This document shows positions 17,815 to 26,376 of a stretch of DNA of 64,000 nt, piece by piece. This stretch comes from JBGPYB01 sp041493035 (GTDB lineage: Bacteria; Acidobacteriota; Vicinamibacteria; Fen-336), in the NCBI GenBank assembly GCA_041493035.1, contig JBGPYB010000002.1:1-64000 (forward strand), given 5' to 3'. The stretch's first letter is position 1; the number at the start of each line of letters is the position of its first letter. The notes under the pieces were generated by a model. The model made no database searches and was not told where the DNA came from. It saw only the letters and a list, made by a program, of their open reading frames with translations. The position numbers and the translations under genes were made by a program.

Positions 17815-18261
17815 GTGAGACGGCTGTTCCTGATCGTCGGCGCTCTCCTGCTCGGCCTTATCGCCAGGGCCGTGACCCGCCCGCCGGCGCCCACCGTCGT
17901 TCGCGCCGCCGCCCTCGCGCGCCCGGAAAAGGCCACGGAGCGTGGCGCGGTCGTCTACGCGCACTACGGCTGCGCGCAATGCCATGGCGCCGACGGTAAG
18001 GGCGGGTTCGCTAATCCCAACGCAGAGACGGCGGGCAAGGTGCCGGGCGTCCTCTACGTGGCGGAGGGCTATACGGCACCCGAACTGCGTCGGAAGATCC
18101 TCGACGGCGTTCACGCGGTCGGGAAGCATGACCCGAAGGGTGCGACGCCCCCGTACCGGATGCCGGGCTGGGCCGGACAAATGAGCAACGAGGAGATCGA
18201 CGACCTGGTCCAGTACCTCGTGGGGTTATACCCGAAGTCTGCCGAAGAGAAGTGGCGATGA
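17815..18261 (+). CDS. Monohaem cytochrome c
   Basis: A 148-residue exported cytochrome. The GTG start gives MRRLFLIVGALLLGLIA, a signal peptide or membrane anchor; TTG at 17794 is an alternative. One haem site CAQCH lies in the YGCAQCHGADG context, and a distal Met is likely in YRMPGW. This is class I cytochrome c architecture, acting as a periplasmic electron carrier. It lies between the two-component genes and the cytochrome-porin gene, whose frame opens just before this stop. Confidence 0.88.
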   Translation: MRRLFLIVGALLLGLIARAVTRPPAPTVVRAAALARPEKATERGAVVYAHYGCAQCHGADGKGGFANPNAETAGKVPGVLYVAEGYTAPELRRKILDGVHAVGKHDPKGATPPYRMPGWAGQMSNEEIDDLVQYLVGLYPKSAEEKWR

Positions 18262-18311
18262 GAGGCTCGCAGCGGAAAGGCCGGCCCACCCGGCCGGAGA
18301 AGGAGACAAGA

Positions 18312-19538
18312 ATGAGAGCAGCGGAATCGACCCCCGACGGAAGAGTTCGCGCGGCGGTATCTCTTGGAGCGGTCCTGGCTGTCGGCTGGATTCTGTTGCC
18401 GGCGCCGGCCGAGGCCGTCCCGGCCTTTGCCCGCCAATATGGCGTCAAATGCTCGACCTGCCACACGCCCGTGCCCCCGCGCCTGAACAATCTAGGCATC
18501 ACCTTCAAGCGCCTCGGTTACCGGATGCCGGACGCCGACGACGAGGGCAAGCTGGTCCTCAAGCAGAAGCCCAGCCACGGTGCTCTCGACGACTTCTCCG
18601 CGGTGGGTGACTTTCGGGGCGAGAGCCACCGCGGCGAGCCGACCGCGTTCGCCGTGGACGAGGTCCTCGGATTTGGAGCGGGCTCCCTGGGGAGCCGCCT
18701 CTCCTACAACCTCATAGTGCCCTGGGAGGGCGACGCGTTCAGTCTCGAGGTCGCCGAGGCCCAGGTCTTGCTGGGGAAGCCGACCTCCAATGCGACCGTG
18801 CGCTTCGGCAAGATCGCGCCGCTCCTCTGGGACAAGGGGAACGATACGCGTCTGGGCATCTCAGAAGCTCTTGCTTTCTCGACTCCGGTTGCGGCCGGCG
18901 AGTGGGAAGGATCGGCCCTGGTCGAGCCGCGACTGGGAGCGGAGCTGGGCTTCAGCCTGAACCGCCTTCACGAGGGAGCGTTTCGCAACACGTTCGTGGC
19001 GGTCAGTGCCTTCGACCGGCTTCAGCCGGAAGTCAACGTGCCGCCCGAGGGGGGTCAGAACAACGGCGGACTCAAGGACGTTCTGGTGCAGGCCCTCCAC
19101 CTCTGGGGCGGGAGCAACACGATCGGTGGCCTTTGGTACCACGGAAAGGTCTACGACATCCCCGCGCTGGGTTTCGAGGCTCAGGTCGACAGGTGGGCGC
19201 TGATGGGGAACTACCGCTTCAAGTCCGGGACGGACATCGTAGCGAGCTTCACGAACGGCCGTGATGACTCGACGGACCCCGAGGTGGGCCGCGTGAAGAG
19301 CCTCGGCTGGTGGGTGCAGGTCGACCAGGCCATCGGCCAGCGGGCGGTTGCCTCGGTCCGCTACGATCGCTTCGAGCCCAACCGCGCGGTCGGAAGCCTC
19401 GACGTCCGCGGTCCGACCGTGGCCCTCACCTATCACGTGCTCGACAACCTGATCCTCGCCGCCGAGTACCAAGGGCTTCAGGTTGGAAGCGAGCAGCGCA
19501 GCCGCGACATCGTGGTTCGGGCAATCTTGGCCTATTGA
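18312..19538 (+). CDS. Cyc2-like fused monohaem cytochrome c-outer membrane porin
   Basis: A 408-residue protein. ATG 18312 has AGGAG upstream. A signal peptide ends about PAEA (residue 35). The mature N-terminus is VPAFARQYGVKCSTCHTP, with one CXXCH (residues 47-51), then LNNLGITFKRLGYRMPD. The remaining ~330 residues are beta-strand-rich, porin-like repeats (LSYNLIVPWEGD, VRFGKIAPLLW, ALMGNYRFKSGTDI), with a barrel-like C-terminus. The layout of an N-terminal haem followed by a porin, with the FAR...CxxCH...G..FK..GY signature, matches the Cyc2 type known from Fe(II) oxidisers. Related haem-barrel proteins of other function exist, so iron oxidation is only a hypothesis. Confidence 0.78.
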   Translation: MRAAESTPDGRVRAAVSLGAVLAVGWILLPAPAEAVPAFARQYGVKCSTCHTPVPPRLNNLGITFKRLGYRMPDADDEGKLVLKQKPSHGALDDFSAVGDFRGESHRGEPTAFAVDEVLGFGAGSLGSRLSYNLIVPWEGDAFSLEVAEAQVLLGKPTSNATVRFGKIAPLLWDKGNDTRLGISEALAFSTPVAAGEWEGSALVEPRLGAELGFSLNRLHEGAFRNTFVAVSAFDRLQPEVNVPPEGGQNNGGLKDVLVQALHLWGGSNTIGGLWYHGKVYDIPALGFEAQVDRWALMGNYRFKSGTDIVASFTNGRDDSTDPEVGRVKSLGWWVQVDQAIGQRAVASVRYDRFEPNRAVGSLDVRGPTVALTYHVLDNLILAAEYQGLQVGSEQRSRDIVVRAILAY

Positions 19539-19575
19539 GGTGACGCCCCGTCCACGATCAGAGAGGAGGTTGGCC

Positions 19576-19971
19576 ATGAAGGGGATGGTTTCGCGCTTGA
19601 TCCTGATCGTTCTGGCGACGAGCCCAGCCGTGGTCGTCGTGCGCGCGCAGGAGCCGGTGGACCCTCGGATCGCCGCGTACGACAAAGGGCCCGCCACGAT
19701 CGACGTCTCGAAGTACCCCGCCGACACGCAGGCCGCTTACAAGGTCTTCGTGGCGCGCTGCTCCAAGTGCCACACGATCGCCCGGCCTATCAACTGCGAG
19801 TTCGTCCTCGACGACGAGTGGGAGCGTTACGTGAAGCGCATGATGCGCAAGCCTGGTTCGGACGTGAGCCCAGCGGACGGGAAGCAGATCTTCGAGTTCC
19901 TGTCCTACGACTCGAAGCTCCGCAAGAAGGCGCTCTACGAGCGCAAACAAAAGGAGGCGGCCAAGCCCTGA
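19576..19971 (+). CDS. Small monohaem cytochrome c
   Basis: A 131-residue protein. GAGGAGG precedes the ATG. The signal peptide ends about VRAQ. The single haem site CSKCH lies in VARCSKCHTIARPI, and candidate Met ligands are in YVKRMMRKPGS. The C-terminus is lysine-rich. A periplasmic carrier fits, between the cytochrome-porin and the pentahaem subunit. It sits in the same operon-like run, 37 bases after the porin gene and 9 bases before the next. Confidence 0.87.
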   Translation: MKGMVSRLILIVLATSPAVVVVRAQEPVDPRIAAYDKGPATIDVSKYPADTQAAYKVFVARCSKCHTIARPINCEFVLDDEWERYVKRMMRKPGSDVSPADGKQIFEFLSYDSKLRKKALYERKQKEAAKP

Positions 19972-19980
19972 GGCCAGCCC

Positions 19981-20460
19981 ATGCGCTCCCTGGCCTTCGC
20001 GGGACTCGTGCTGGCGGTCGGAGCGGCCTGGCTGCTGCTCCTGCCGCCGGCCCCGCTCGCGCAGCCCCTGACTTTCAACCATTCGCGGCACACGGGCATC
20101 GCCTGTGCCGTCTGTCATCGCGGTGTCGAGACGGCTGCCCGCGCCGGTATCCCCCAAGGCGATTTCTGCCTCAAGTGCCACGCCACGACACCAGTGCCGC
20201 GGGCTCAGGGTCTGTGGGACGACGCAGCGAAGGGCGGCCGGCTCCACTGGACGCGCGTCACGCACCTTCCCGACCACGTCTACTTTTCGCACCGGCGCCA
20301 CGTCGGCGTGGCGCGGCTCGAATGCCGCTCGTGCCATGCCAGTGTCGGCGAGGGACCGGCGCCCCCAGGGAGGGCGCCCGTCCGACTCGATATGAACTCT
20401 TGCCTTGCCTGCCACCGGAGCGAGGGCGCGAGCCTGGACTGCGCCGCCTGCCACCGCTGA
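19981..20460 (+). CDS. Pentahaem cytochrome c (ActA/QrcA-like)
   Basis: A 159-residue protein. The N-terminal segment is hydrophobic (residues 4-24), a signal or anchor. There are five CXXCH motifs: CAVCH (42-46), CLKCH, CRSCH, CLACH and CAACH; the last ends one residue before the stop. Extra histidines (FNHSRH, YFSHRRH) suit bis-His ligation, as in class III/c7 cytochromes. It directly precedes the Mop-like, FeS and NrfD subunits. In Qrc (QrcABCD) and alternative complex III (ActA-F), a multihaem c subunit plays the electron-accepting or donating role. Named QrcA has six haems and ActA five, so this count is closer to ActA. Confidence 0.87.
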   Translation: MRSLAFAGLVLAVGAAWLLLLPPAPLAQPLTFNHSRHTGIACAVCHRGVETAARAGIPQGDFCLKCHATTPVPRAQGLWDDAAKGGRLHWTRVTHLPDHVYFSHRRHVGVARLECRSCHASVGEGPAPPGRAPVRLDMNSCLACHRSEGASLDCAACHR

Positions 20461-20461
20461 C

Positions 20462-22660
20462 ATGAACGACCAGCTCAAGCGGCGCGACTTCCTCTTCTAT
20501 GGCGGCGCCACCATCGTCGGCATCACCCTTGGCGAGCTGGGTCGCCGCCAGCTCGCCCGAGCCGAGGAGCGCGCGAATGCTTGGCGCGAGCGCGGCGTCG
20601 AAACCTGGGCCACGAGCGTCTGCCGGGAGTGTCCGGCGGCCTGCGGAGTCCGCGTACGCCTCGTCGACGCGGTTCCGGTCAAGCTCGATGGCAACCCACT
20701 CTGCCCGGTTGCGCGGGGTCGACTCTGTCCCAAGGGCCAGGCGGCCCTCGAGGCGTACTTCGATCCCGACCGGCTCCTGGGTCCGGCCCGCCGGGTCGGC
20801 AAGCGCGGCGAAGGACGCTGGGAGCGCCTGACCTGGCCCGCCGCGATCGCACTGCTCGCCCCGCGGGTCAGCGCGTCAAGCGGACCGGAGATGGCGCTCG
20901 CGCTCGCGGCGGAAGAACGGGGCCCGCTGGCGGAAGCCTGGGCGACGTTCTGGACGGCAGCGGGCGCCCGGGTTGCTTGGACGCCCGCAGCCACGGCGTC
21001 GCGCTTCGCCTCCCGGCTCGGCGCCCTCACGGGCAGGCGGGCCGATCCGCTGTTCGACCTCGAGCACGCGAGCCACGTGCTCTCCTTCGGCGCACCGATC
21101 GTCGAGGACTGGCTCTCGCCCGTCTGGTCCCAGCGCAGCTATGGGCACTTCCGGCGGGGCGTCGCCCACGCACGGGGTCGGCTCGTGCAGGTCGACTTCC
21201 GCCGCTCGCTGACCGCGCGCAAGGCTGACGAATGGCTGCCGGTGCGCGGGGACCGCCAGGCAGCGCTGGCCTGGGGCATCGCGGCGGCTCTCCTGCGAGA
21301 GGGCCGGGCCAGCCGTTCGTTCCTCGACGAGATGGGCGGCAATGTGGCGACCTTCGCGAACGAGGTCGTGGCGCGCTACTCCCCCGACGATGTCGCCGCG
21401 GCCACGGGCGTGCCGGTCGTCACGATCCTGAGGCTCGCCCGGGAGTTGGCGGGTAGCGCCCAGCCGCTCGTCGTCGTGGGCGCCGACGCAGACGCTTCCC
21501 TGGTCGACGCGGTTTTCGCCCTCGACGCCCTGCTCGGCGCCTTCGACCGCCCCGGCGGCGTCCTGGCCGCGCCTACGGCCAGCCGGGCCGACCCGGACGA
21601 CGCGCGAGCGGCGCTCCACGACGTCATCGACGGGAGCCTCCGCCCCAAGCTCCTGGTCTTCAAGGACGCCTCCCCGCTCAGGACCCTCTCGGCCCCGTCG
21701 GAGCCGGGCGCCGTCCTGGAGCACGTGCCCTTCATCGTCAGCTTCTCACCCTACCTGGACGAGACGAGCTTGGTTGCGGACCTCGTGCTGCCCGCGCCGA
21801 CCTCGCTCGAGTGCTGGCACGCGGTCGTCCCCCCTTCGGCGGCGCCCTTCGACGCCGTCGCCCTGTCACGTCCGGCGGTGACAGCGCGCCTCGACACGAA
21901 GGACACGCTCGCTGTCCTGAAAGCCGTGGCCGATGCCGCGGGCGGACCGCTGGCCGCGGCCTGCACCTGGCAATCCTCCGAGGATCTCGTCGGCGCCGAA
22001 ACCGACCAGCGGTGGAAGGAACGCCGGGGATCGCCGTATCGCAACCGGTACGAGACGGCGTGGCTGCTGCAGCTGGAGAACGGCGGATGGTGGACTCCTC
22101 CCGCGGCGTCGGCCGAAGAGTTCCAGAGCGTCGTGCTCGACGCTGGAGGCTGGGCGGATCCGTTCGTCGCCTCACAACAGATCCGCGACGCACTCCGCGC
22201 GCGGGGAGGCCTCACCTTCACGCTCCCCGAAGGCCTCGCCGTCGCGGGCAGGCCGGGTGCGAGCAAGGACAGCGAGGATGGGAAGTATCCGCTGCATCTA
22301 GTCCCTTTCACACCAACGGTCGTGAACCTCGCCGGCAGCCCGAACCAGCCGGTGCTTTTCGAGCTGCTGGGCCAGCCCGACGGCGCGCCCTGGCAGGTGT
22401 GGGCCGAGCTGGCGCCCGAGACTGCCCGGTCGCTCTCGATCGATCCGGGCGCAGGGATTCGCATCGAGGCGCCCGCCGGAAGCATCGAAGCCGTGGCCTT
22501 GATTGCCGAGGGGATGCTGGCCGGCACCGTCGCGCTCGCCTTCGTCCCCTCTCTGCCCGGTGGTGGACGCTGGGCCCGGTTGACTCACGCGGACGCCCGC
22601 CGGCTCTGGGGCAAGACGGCATTCGGCGGCAGCTGCGCTGTGCGCATTCGGCGCGCGTAG
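20462..22660 (+). CDS. Molybdopterin-oxidoreductase-like subunit (QrcB/ActB-like)
   Basis: A 732-residue CISM-family protein. The N-terminus has a Tat motif, KRRDFLFYGG (residues 6-15), and a hydrophobic stretch. Four cysteines for an N-terminal [4Fe-4S] cluster are C54, C57, C61 and C89. The remainder follows the MopB fold, including a C-terminal dinucleotide-binding-like domain (AGSPNQPVLFELLGQPDG onward). I cannot identify the usual Cys, SeCys, Ser or Asp molybdenum ligand after the FeS domain. Together with the neighbours, this suggests a cofactor-less QrcB/ActB-like subunit instead of an active molybdoenzyme. It starts one base after the pentahaem gene stop. Confidence 0.82.
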   Translation: MNDQLKRRDFLFYGGATIVGITLGELGRRQLARAEERANAWRERGVETWATSVCRECPAACGVRVRLVDAVPVKLDGNPLCPVARGRLCPKGQAALEAYFDPDRLLGPARRVGKRGEGRWERLTWPAAIALLAPRVSASSGPEMALALAAEERGPLAEAWATFWTAAGARVAWTPAATASRFASRLGALTGRRADPLFDLEHASHVLSFGAPIVEDWLSPVWSQRSYGHFRRGVAHARGRLVQVDFRRSLTARKADEWLPVRGDRQAALAWGIAAALLREGRASRSFLDEMGGNVATFANEVVARYSPDDVAAATGVPVVTILRLARELAGSAQPLVVVGADADASLVDAVFALDALLGAFDRPGGVLAAPTASRADPDDARAALHDVIDGSLRPKLLVFKDASPLRTLSAPSEPGAVLEHVPFIVSFSPYLDETSLVADLVLPAPTSLECWHAVVPPSAAPFDAVALSRPAVTARLDTKDTLAVLKAVADAAGGPLAAACTWQSSEDLVGAETDQRWKERRGSPYRNRYETAWLLQLENGGWWTPPAASAEEFQSVVLDAGGWADPFVASQQIRDALRARGGLTFTLPEGLAVAGRPGASKDSEDGKYPLHLVPFTPTVVNLAGSPNQPVLFELLGQPDGAPWQVWAELAPETARSLSIDPGAGIRIEAPAGSIEAVALIAEGMLAGTVALAFVPSLPGGGRWARLTHADARRLWGKTAFGGSCAVRIRRA

Positions 22661-22669
22661 GAGGGAACG

Positions 22670-23347
22670 GTGCCTCGCTGGGGACTCGTGATCGATCTCG
22701 ACCGATGCACCGGCTGCCAGGCGTGCGTCGTGGCCTGCAAGCACGAGAACAACGTGCCGTTCTCGACTCCCGAAACGGCTGCTGAGGGCCGGCTGATGAC
22801 CTGGTTGCAGATCGTGCCCGCCGAGGTGCCCGGCCGGCCAGGACCGACACCGCTGCCGCTGCTGTGCCAGCACTGCGACCGGCCGCCCTGCACAGACGTG
22901 TGCCCGACCAGCGCCACCTACCTCAACCCCGAAGGGATCGTCGCTCAGGTCTACCCACGCTGCATCGGCTGCCGCTACTGTACAAACGCTTGCCCCTACG
23001 CCGTGAAGCTCTTCAACTGGACCGAGCCGCAATGGCCGCAGTCCATGGCGCCGATGGTGAACCCCGACGTGTCTATCCGCCCCAAGGGGGTCGTGGAGAA
23101 GTGCACCTTCTGCCACCACCGCTTGATGCAGGCCCGCGAGCGAGCCCGGGCCGAGGGCCGCGAGCTGGGCGCCGAGGACTACGTGCCCGCCTGCGTCCAG
23201 ACCTGCCCGCCCGAGGCCATGATCTTCGGCGACCTCGACGACCCGCACGGCTCGGTGGCCGCGCTCGCGGAGGGTCCCCGAGCGTTTCGCTGGATGGAGG
23301 AGCTGGGCACCAAGCCGAAGGTGGTCTACCTCCGGGAGGGCGAATAG
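22670..23347 (+). CDS. Four-cluster ferredoxin-type iron-sulfur subunit (PsrB/QrcC-like)
   Basis: A 225-residue protein with the GTG start after GGAGGGA. Four cysteine groups typical of DmsB/NrfC/PsrB proteins are visible: CTGCQACVVACK, CQHCDRPPCTDVC, CIGCRYCTNACPY and the pair CTFC...CVQTC. These should hold four [4Fe-4S] clusters forming a wire between the Mop-like and NrfD subunits. There is no signal peptide; export would occur by hitch-hiking with the Tat partner. The next gene starts 3 bases after the stop. Confidence 0.92.
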   Translation: MPRWGLVIDLDRCTGCQACVVACKHENNVPFSTPETAAEGRLMTWLQIVPAEVPGRPGPTPLPLLCQHCDRPPCTDVCPTSATYLNPEGIVAQVYPRCIGCRYCTNACPYAVKLFNWTEPQWPQSMAPMVNPDVSIRPKGVVEKCTFCHHRLMQARERARAEGRELGAEDYVPACVQTCPPEAMIFGDLDDPHGSVAALAEGPRAFRWMEELGTKPKVVYLREGE

Positions 23348-23349
23348 AA

Positions 23350-24654
23350 ATGCGTGGCCACGACGCTATCGTCGAGCCGATCCTGACCGTGGGCCCCGGC
23401 TTCCGGCGATGGGCGATTGCCCTGGGCGGTGTCGTGGCGTGGGCCGCCTGCGCCTGGATCTGGCAGCTCAGCCACGGGCTTGGCGCCACGGGTCTCGGCC
23501 GGCCGGTCTACTGGGGCCTCTACATCACCAACTTCGTCTTCTTCATAGGCGTCTCCCACGCGGGGACGCTCATCTCTGCGATCCTACGCATCGTCCACGC
23601 CGAGTGGCGCCGACCTGTCACCCGCATGGCCGAGGTGATCACGGTCCTGGTCCTCTTCTTTGGAGTGGGCAACGTCATCCTCGACCTCGGGCGCCCAGAC
23701 CGCGCGCTCAACGTCTTGACGCACCCCCACTTCCGCTCGCCTCTCCTGTGGGACGTCTCGAGCATCTCCGTCTATCTCGCCTGCAGCACGATCTACCTGT
23801 TCCTCCCGCTGATCCCGGATATCGCTCTGCTGCGCGATCGGTCGAGCGGGTGGCGGCAGCGCTTCTACACACGGCTCGCCCTCGGTTGGACCGGCTCGCC
23901 CGCGCAATGGCACCGGCTCGAGAGGGCCATCGGCGTGATGGCGATCCTGGTGATCCCGGTGGCCATCTCGGTGCACACGGTAGTCTCTTGGGTCTTTGCC
24001 ATGACGATCCAGCCCATGTGGCATTCCACGATCTTCGGGCCGTACTTTGTCGTTGGCGCGATCTTCTCGGGGATCGCCGCGATCATCACCGCCATGGCGA
24101 TCGTCCGGAAGGTCTACCGCCTCGAGGCATACCTGACCCCGGAGCACTTTGGCAACCTCGGGATCCTGCTCCTCGTCATGGCCTGCCTCTGGTTCTACTT
24201 CACCTTCGCCGAGTACCTGACGACGTGGTACGCCCACGAGCCAAGGGAGATCACAGTCTTCAACGCCAAGTTCTCCGGCCCGTTCGCTCCCTTCTTCTGG
24301 GCGATGTTCTTCTTCTGCTTCCTGGTTCCGTTTCCCATCCTCGCCAGCTCGCGGACGCGGACGATCGCGGGTACGGTCGTCGCCTCAGTCTCCGTGAACG
24401 TGGGCATGTGGCTCGAGCGCTTCACGATCGTCGTCCCCTCGCTCAGCAATCCCAGGGCTCCGATCCACGGCTTCGTGTACGTGCCGAGTTGGGTGGAATG
24501 GTCGCTCATGGCCGGCTGTTTCGCGGCCTTCAGCCTCCTGTACATGGGGTTCACCAAGCTCTTCCCGATCATTTCGATCTGGGAGCTGGATCCCGCCCCC
24601 GGCGAGGCCGCATCCGATGGGGTGGGGGCCGTTTCCGCCCAGGCCCAGCCATGA
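23350..24654 (+). CDS. NrfD/PsrC-type membrane subunit (QrcD/ActC-like)
   Basis: A 434-residue integral membrane protein with about ten hydrophobic segments. Characteristic pieces include WGLYITNFVFFIGVSHAGTL near the N-terminus, a VLDLGRPDRALN-like loop (here ILDLGRPDRALNVL), and SWVFAMTIQPMWHSTIFGPY. NrfD proteins bind quinone on the periplasmic side and may move protons. With the Mop-like, FeS and multihaem subunits it makes a complete Qrc/ACIII-type quinone:cytochrome oxidoreductase set. The stop overlaps the start of the following cytochrome (ATGA). Confidence 0.92.
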   Translation: MRGHDAIVEPILTVGPGFRRWAIALGGVVAWAACAWIWQLSHGLGATGLGRPVYWGLYITNFVFFIGVSHAGTLISAILRIVHAEWRRPVTRMAEVITVLVLFFGVGNVILDLGRPDRALNVLTHPHFRSPLLWDVSSISVYLACSTIYLFLPLIPDIALLRDRSSGWRQRFYTRLALGWTGSPAQWHRLERAIGVMAILVIPVAISVHTVVSWVFAMTIQPMWHSTIFGPYFVVGAIFSGIAAIITAMAIVRKVYRLEAYLTPEHFGNLGILLLVMACLWFYFTFAEYLTTWYAHEPREITVFNAKFSGPFAPFFWAMFFFCFLVPFPILASSRTRTIAGTVVASVSVNVGMWLERFTIVVPSLSNPRAPIHGFVYVPSWVEWSLMAGCFAAFSLLYMGFTKLFPIISIWELDPAPGEAASDGVGAVSAQAQP

Positions 24655-25877
24655 CGCGCGGCGCCCCTTTCGCCTTCTTCGTCGCGGCTGGCCTCGCTAC
24701 ATCGCTCTACGCGGAGAGCAAGCCCCTGCGGCTTTCGATCGAGCTGCCGGACAACCCCACGGCCGGCGCGAAACTCTTCGTCGAGAAGAGCTGCGTCCGT
24801 TGCCACTCCCTCGGCAGCGAGCCCTCCCGCATCGGCCCCGACCTCGGACGCATCCACCTCACGGGAACCATGCTGGACATCGCCGGCGCACTCTGGAACC
24901 ACTCCCCCGTGATGCGCGAGAAGATGCGGGATTTCAAGATCCCCGCCCCCACGATCACGAGCCGCGAGATGGCGGATATCGTGGCCTTCCTGACGGCTTA
25001 CCGCTACTACCTGACGGAAGTCGGCGGGCCTGGCGACCCCGCGGCGGGCCACACCATTTTCGCCGCCAAGGCGTGCGTGCGCTGCCACGGTGGGAAGAAC
25101 GATTGGGACAAGCCGGGCCCCAGCCTCGACCGTTACCGAGGGCGCTTCTCGCCGGTCTATCTCGCACAGGCAATGTGGAACCATGGCCCGGAGATGGCGC
25201 AGCTCATGCAGGGCCGGAACATCCCCTGGCCCAAGTTCGAAGGCCGTGAGATGGGCGACCTGCTCGCCTACCTGCAAGCCGGCAACAGTAGCACCAGCGC
25301 GCAGCGCGTCTACTTCGAGCCCGGCAGCCCCCGCCGCGGCCGCGAGCTGTTCGTGAGCAAGCGCTGCGAGGTCTGCCATGCGATCGGGGGCAAAGGGGGA
25401 AGGGGAGGGCCGGACCTCGGCACGAAAGGGCACGATCTGGTCGGCTCCGTCTCGGCGATAGCGGGCGTGATGTGGAATCACGGCCAAGGCATGGCCGCCG
25501 AGTTGGCTCGCCGGGGCGTCCCCCACGCGAAATTCTCCGGCCAGGAAATGGCGCACGTCATCTCCTACCTCTACTTTGTCAACTACGCCAATCTGACCGG
25601 CTCCCCCTCGCGGGGCGCTCGGCTCTTCGCCGAGCAATGCGGCTCCTGCCATTCCGTCGGCCAGGGCCACGGCGTCGGGCCGGATCTGACGGGCGTCCCG
25701 GGGCTCGACGACCCAATCGCCATCATCGCCGCCCTGTGGAATCACGCGCCCCGCATGGAGGAGGAGACGCGCCGGCGCGGCATGCTCTGGCCCCGTTTCC
25801 AACCCGGCGACACCGCCGACCTGACCGCGTTCCTCTTGTCCAGGCGCACAAAGGCGTCCGGTGGGACGACACCGTGA
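24651..25877 (+). CDS. Tetrahaem cytochrome c made of four tandem domains
   Basis: A 408-residue exported protein with a short signal peptide (to about LYAES). Four class-I cytochrome domains of about 90-100 residues each carry one haem site: CVRCH, CVRCH, CEVCH and CGSCH. Each domain repeats a WNH...M segment (ALWNHSPVMREKM, AMWNHGPEMAQLM, VMWNHGQGMAAEL, ALWNHAPRMEEET) that should supply the distal Met, and a GxEMADI-like helix. The domains likely arose by duplication and could form a periplasmic electron wire from the NrfD complex to other cytochromes or the porin. It overlaps the NrfD gene by 4 bases. Confidence 0.88.
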   Translation: MTRGAPFAFFVAAGLATSLYAESKPLRLSIELPDNPTAGAKLFVEKSCVRCHSLGSEPSRIGPDLGRIHLTGTMLDIAGALWNHSPVMREKMRDFKIPAPTITSREMADIVAFLTAYRYYLTEVGGPGDPAAGHTIFAAKACVRCHGGKNDWDKPGPSLDRYRGRFSPVYLAQAMWNHGPEMAQLMQGRNIPWPKFEGREMGDLLAYLQAGNSSTSAQRVYFEPGSPRRGRELFVSKRCEVCHAIGGKGGRGGPDLGTKGHDLVGSVSAIAGVMWNHGQGMAAELARRGVPHAKFSGQEMAHVISYLYFVNYANLTGSPSRGARLFAEQCGSCHSVGQGHGVGPDLTGVPGLDDPIAIIAALWNHAPRMEEETRRRGMLWPRFQPGDTADLTAFLLSRRTKASGGTTP

Positions 25878-25917
25878 CCGCTTAGCGGTCCTCGTCCGTG
25901 GCTGCGGACTTCACGAC

Positions 25918-26376
25918 CTAGCCCGCGGCGCGCCGGGGGACCGCCGCTTCCGCCGCCTCCTCGTATCCGCGGACCGCATAATACGTAGCCTTGTCGAAGA
26001 ACTGGTCCACGAGGAGGTGGAGCTCCTCCTCTTGGTACAGGTCGACCGCGGTATCCACGAGGCCCGAGGCCCGGATGAAGTCCCGCAGATGTACCTTCAT
26101 CACGATGAACCCGTAGACCACCTGGCTGATGGGGATGCGGTCCCCGAAACGCTTGCGCCCCATCTCGGCGTAAGTGCGCTCGAAGGTCTCTTCGGTCCTG
26201 TCGGCGAGCCAGCGCCCGAGGTTGTGGAAGGCGTCGTAGACGCGGCGGCGCAGCTCGTCGTGGGAGGCTTTGTGGAGCGCCTGCGTGCGCGGATTGCTCA
26301 GGAGGTCGGCGAGCACGCTTCGCGTGAGCCCCTCAGCGTGATCCTCGATCAGGTTGACGAGTCGCTTGGAGAGCAT
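25918..26376 (-). CDS. Stand-alone RsbRD N-terminal-like sensor domain
   Basis: A 152-residue, largely helical protein. The pattern of LGRWLADRTEETFERTYAEM followed by GRKRFGDRIPISQVVYGFIV matches the RsbRD_N/globin-like domain found at the N-terminus of RsbR co-antagonists and some histidine kinases. Here it stands alone without a STAS or kinase domain. AGGAGGG-type bases lie upstream of the ATG (complement of 26381-26390). It is convergent with the tetrahaem cytochrome gene. It may act as a small sensory partner of an unlinked signalling protein; the ligand is unknown. Confidence 0.65.
   Translation of the reverse strand: MLSKRLVNLIEDHAEGLTRSVLADLLSNPRTQALHKASHDELRRRVYDAFHNLGRWLADRTEETFERTYAEMGRKRFGDRIPISQVVYGFIVMKVHLRDFIRASGLVDTAVDLYQEEELHLLVDQFFDKATYYAVRGYEEAAEAAVPRRAAG

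Noticed and set aside
20462..25877. Interpretation as a polysulfide, tetrathionate or nitrate reductase operon
   Set aside because: A multihaem subunit directly precedes the Mop-like gene and no metal ligand was found in it; this fits Qrc/ACIII better, although Psr-like function cannot be fully excluded.
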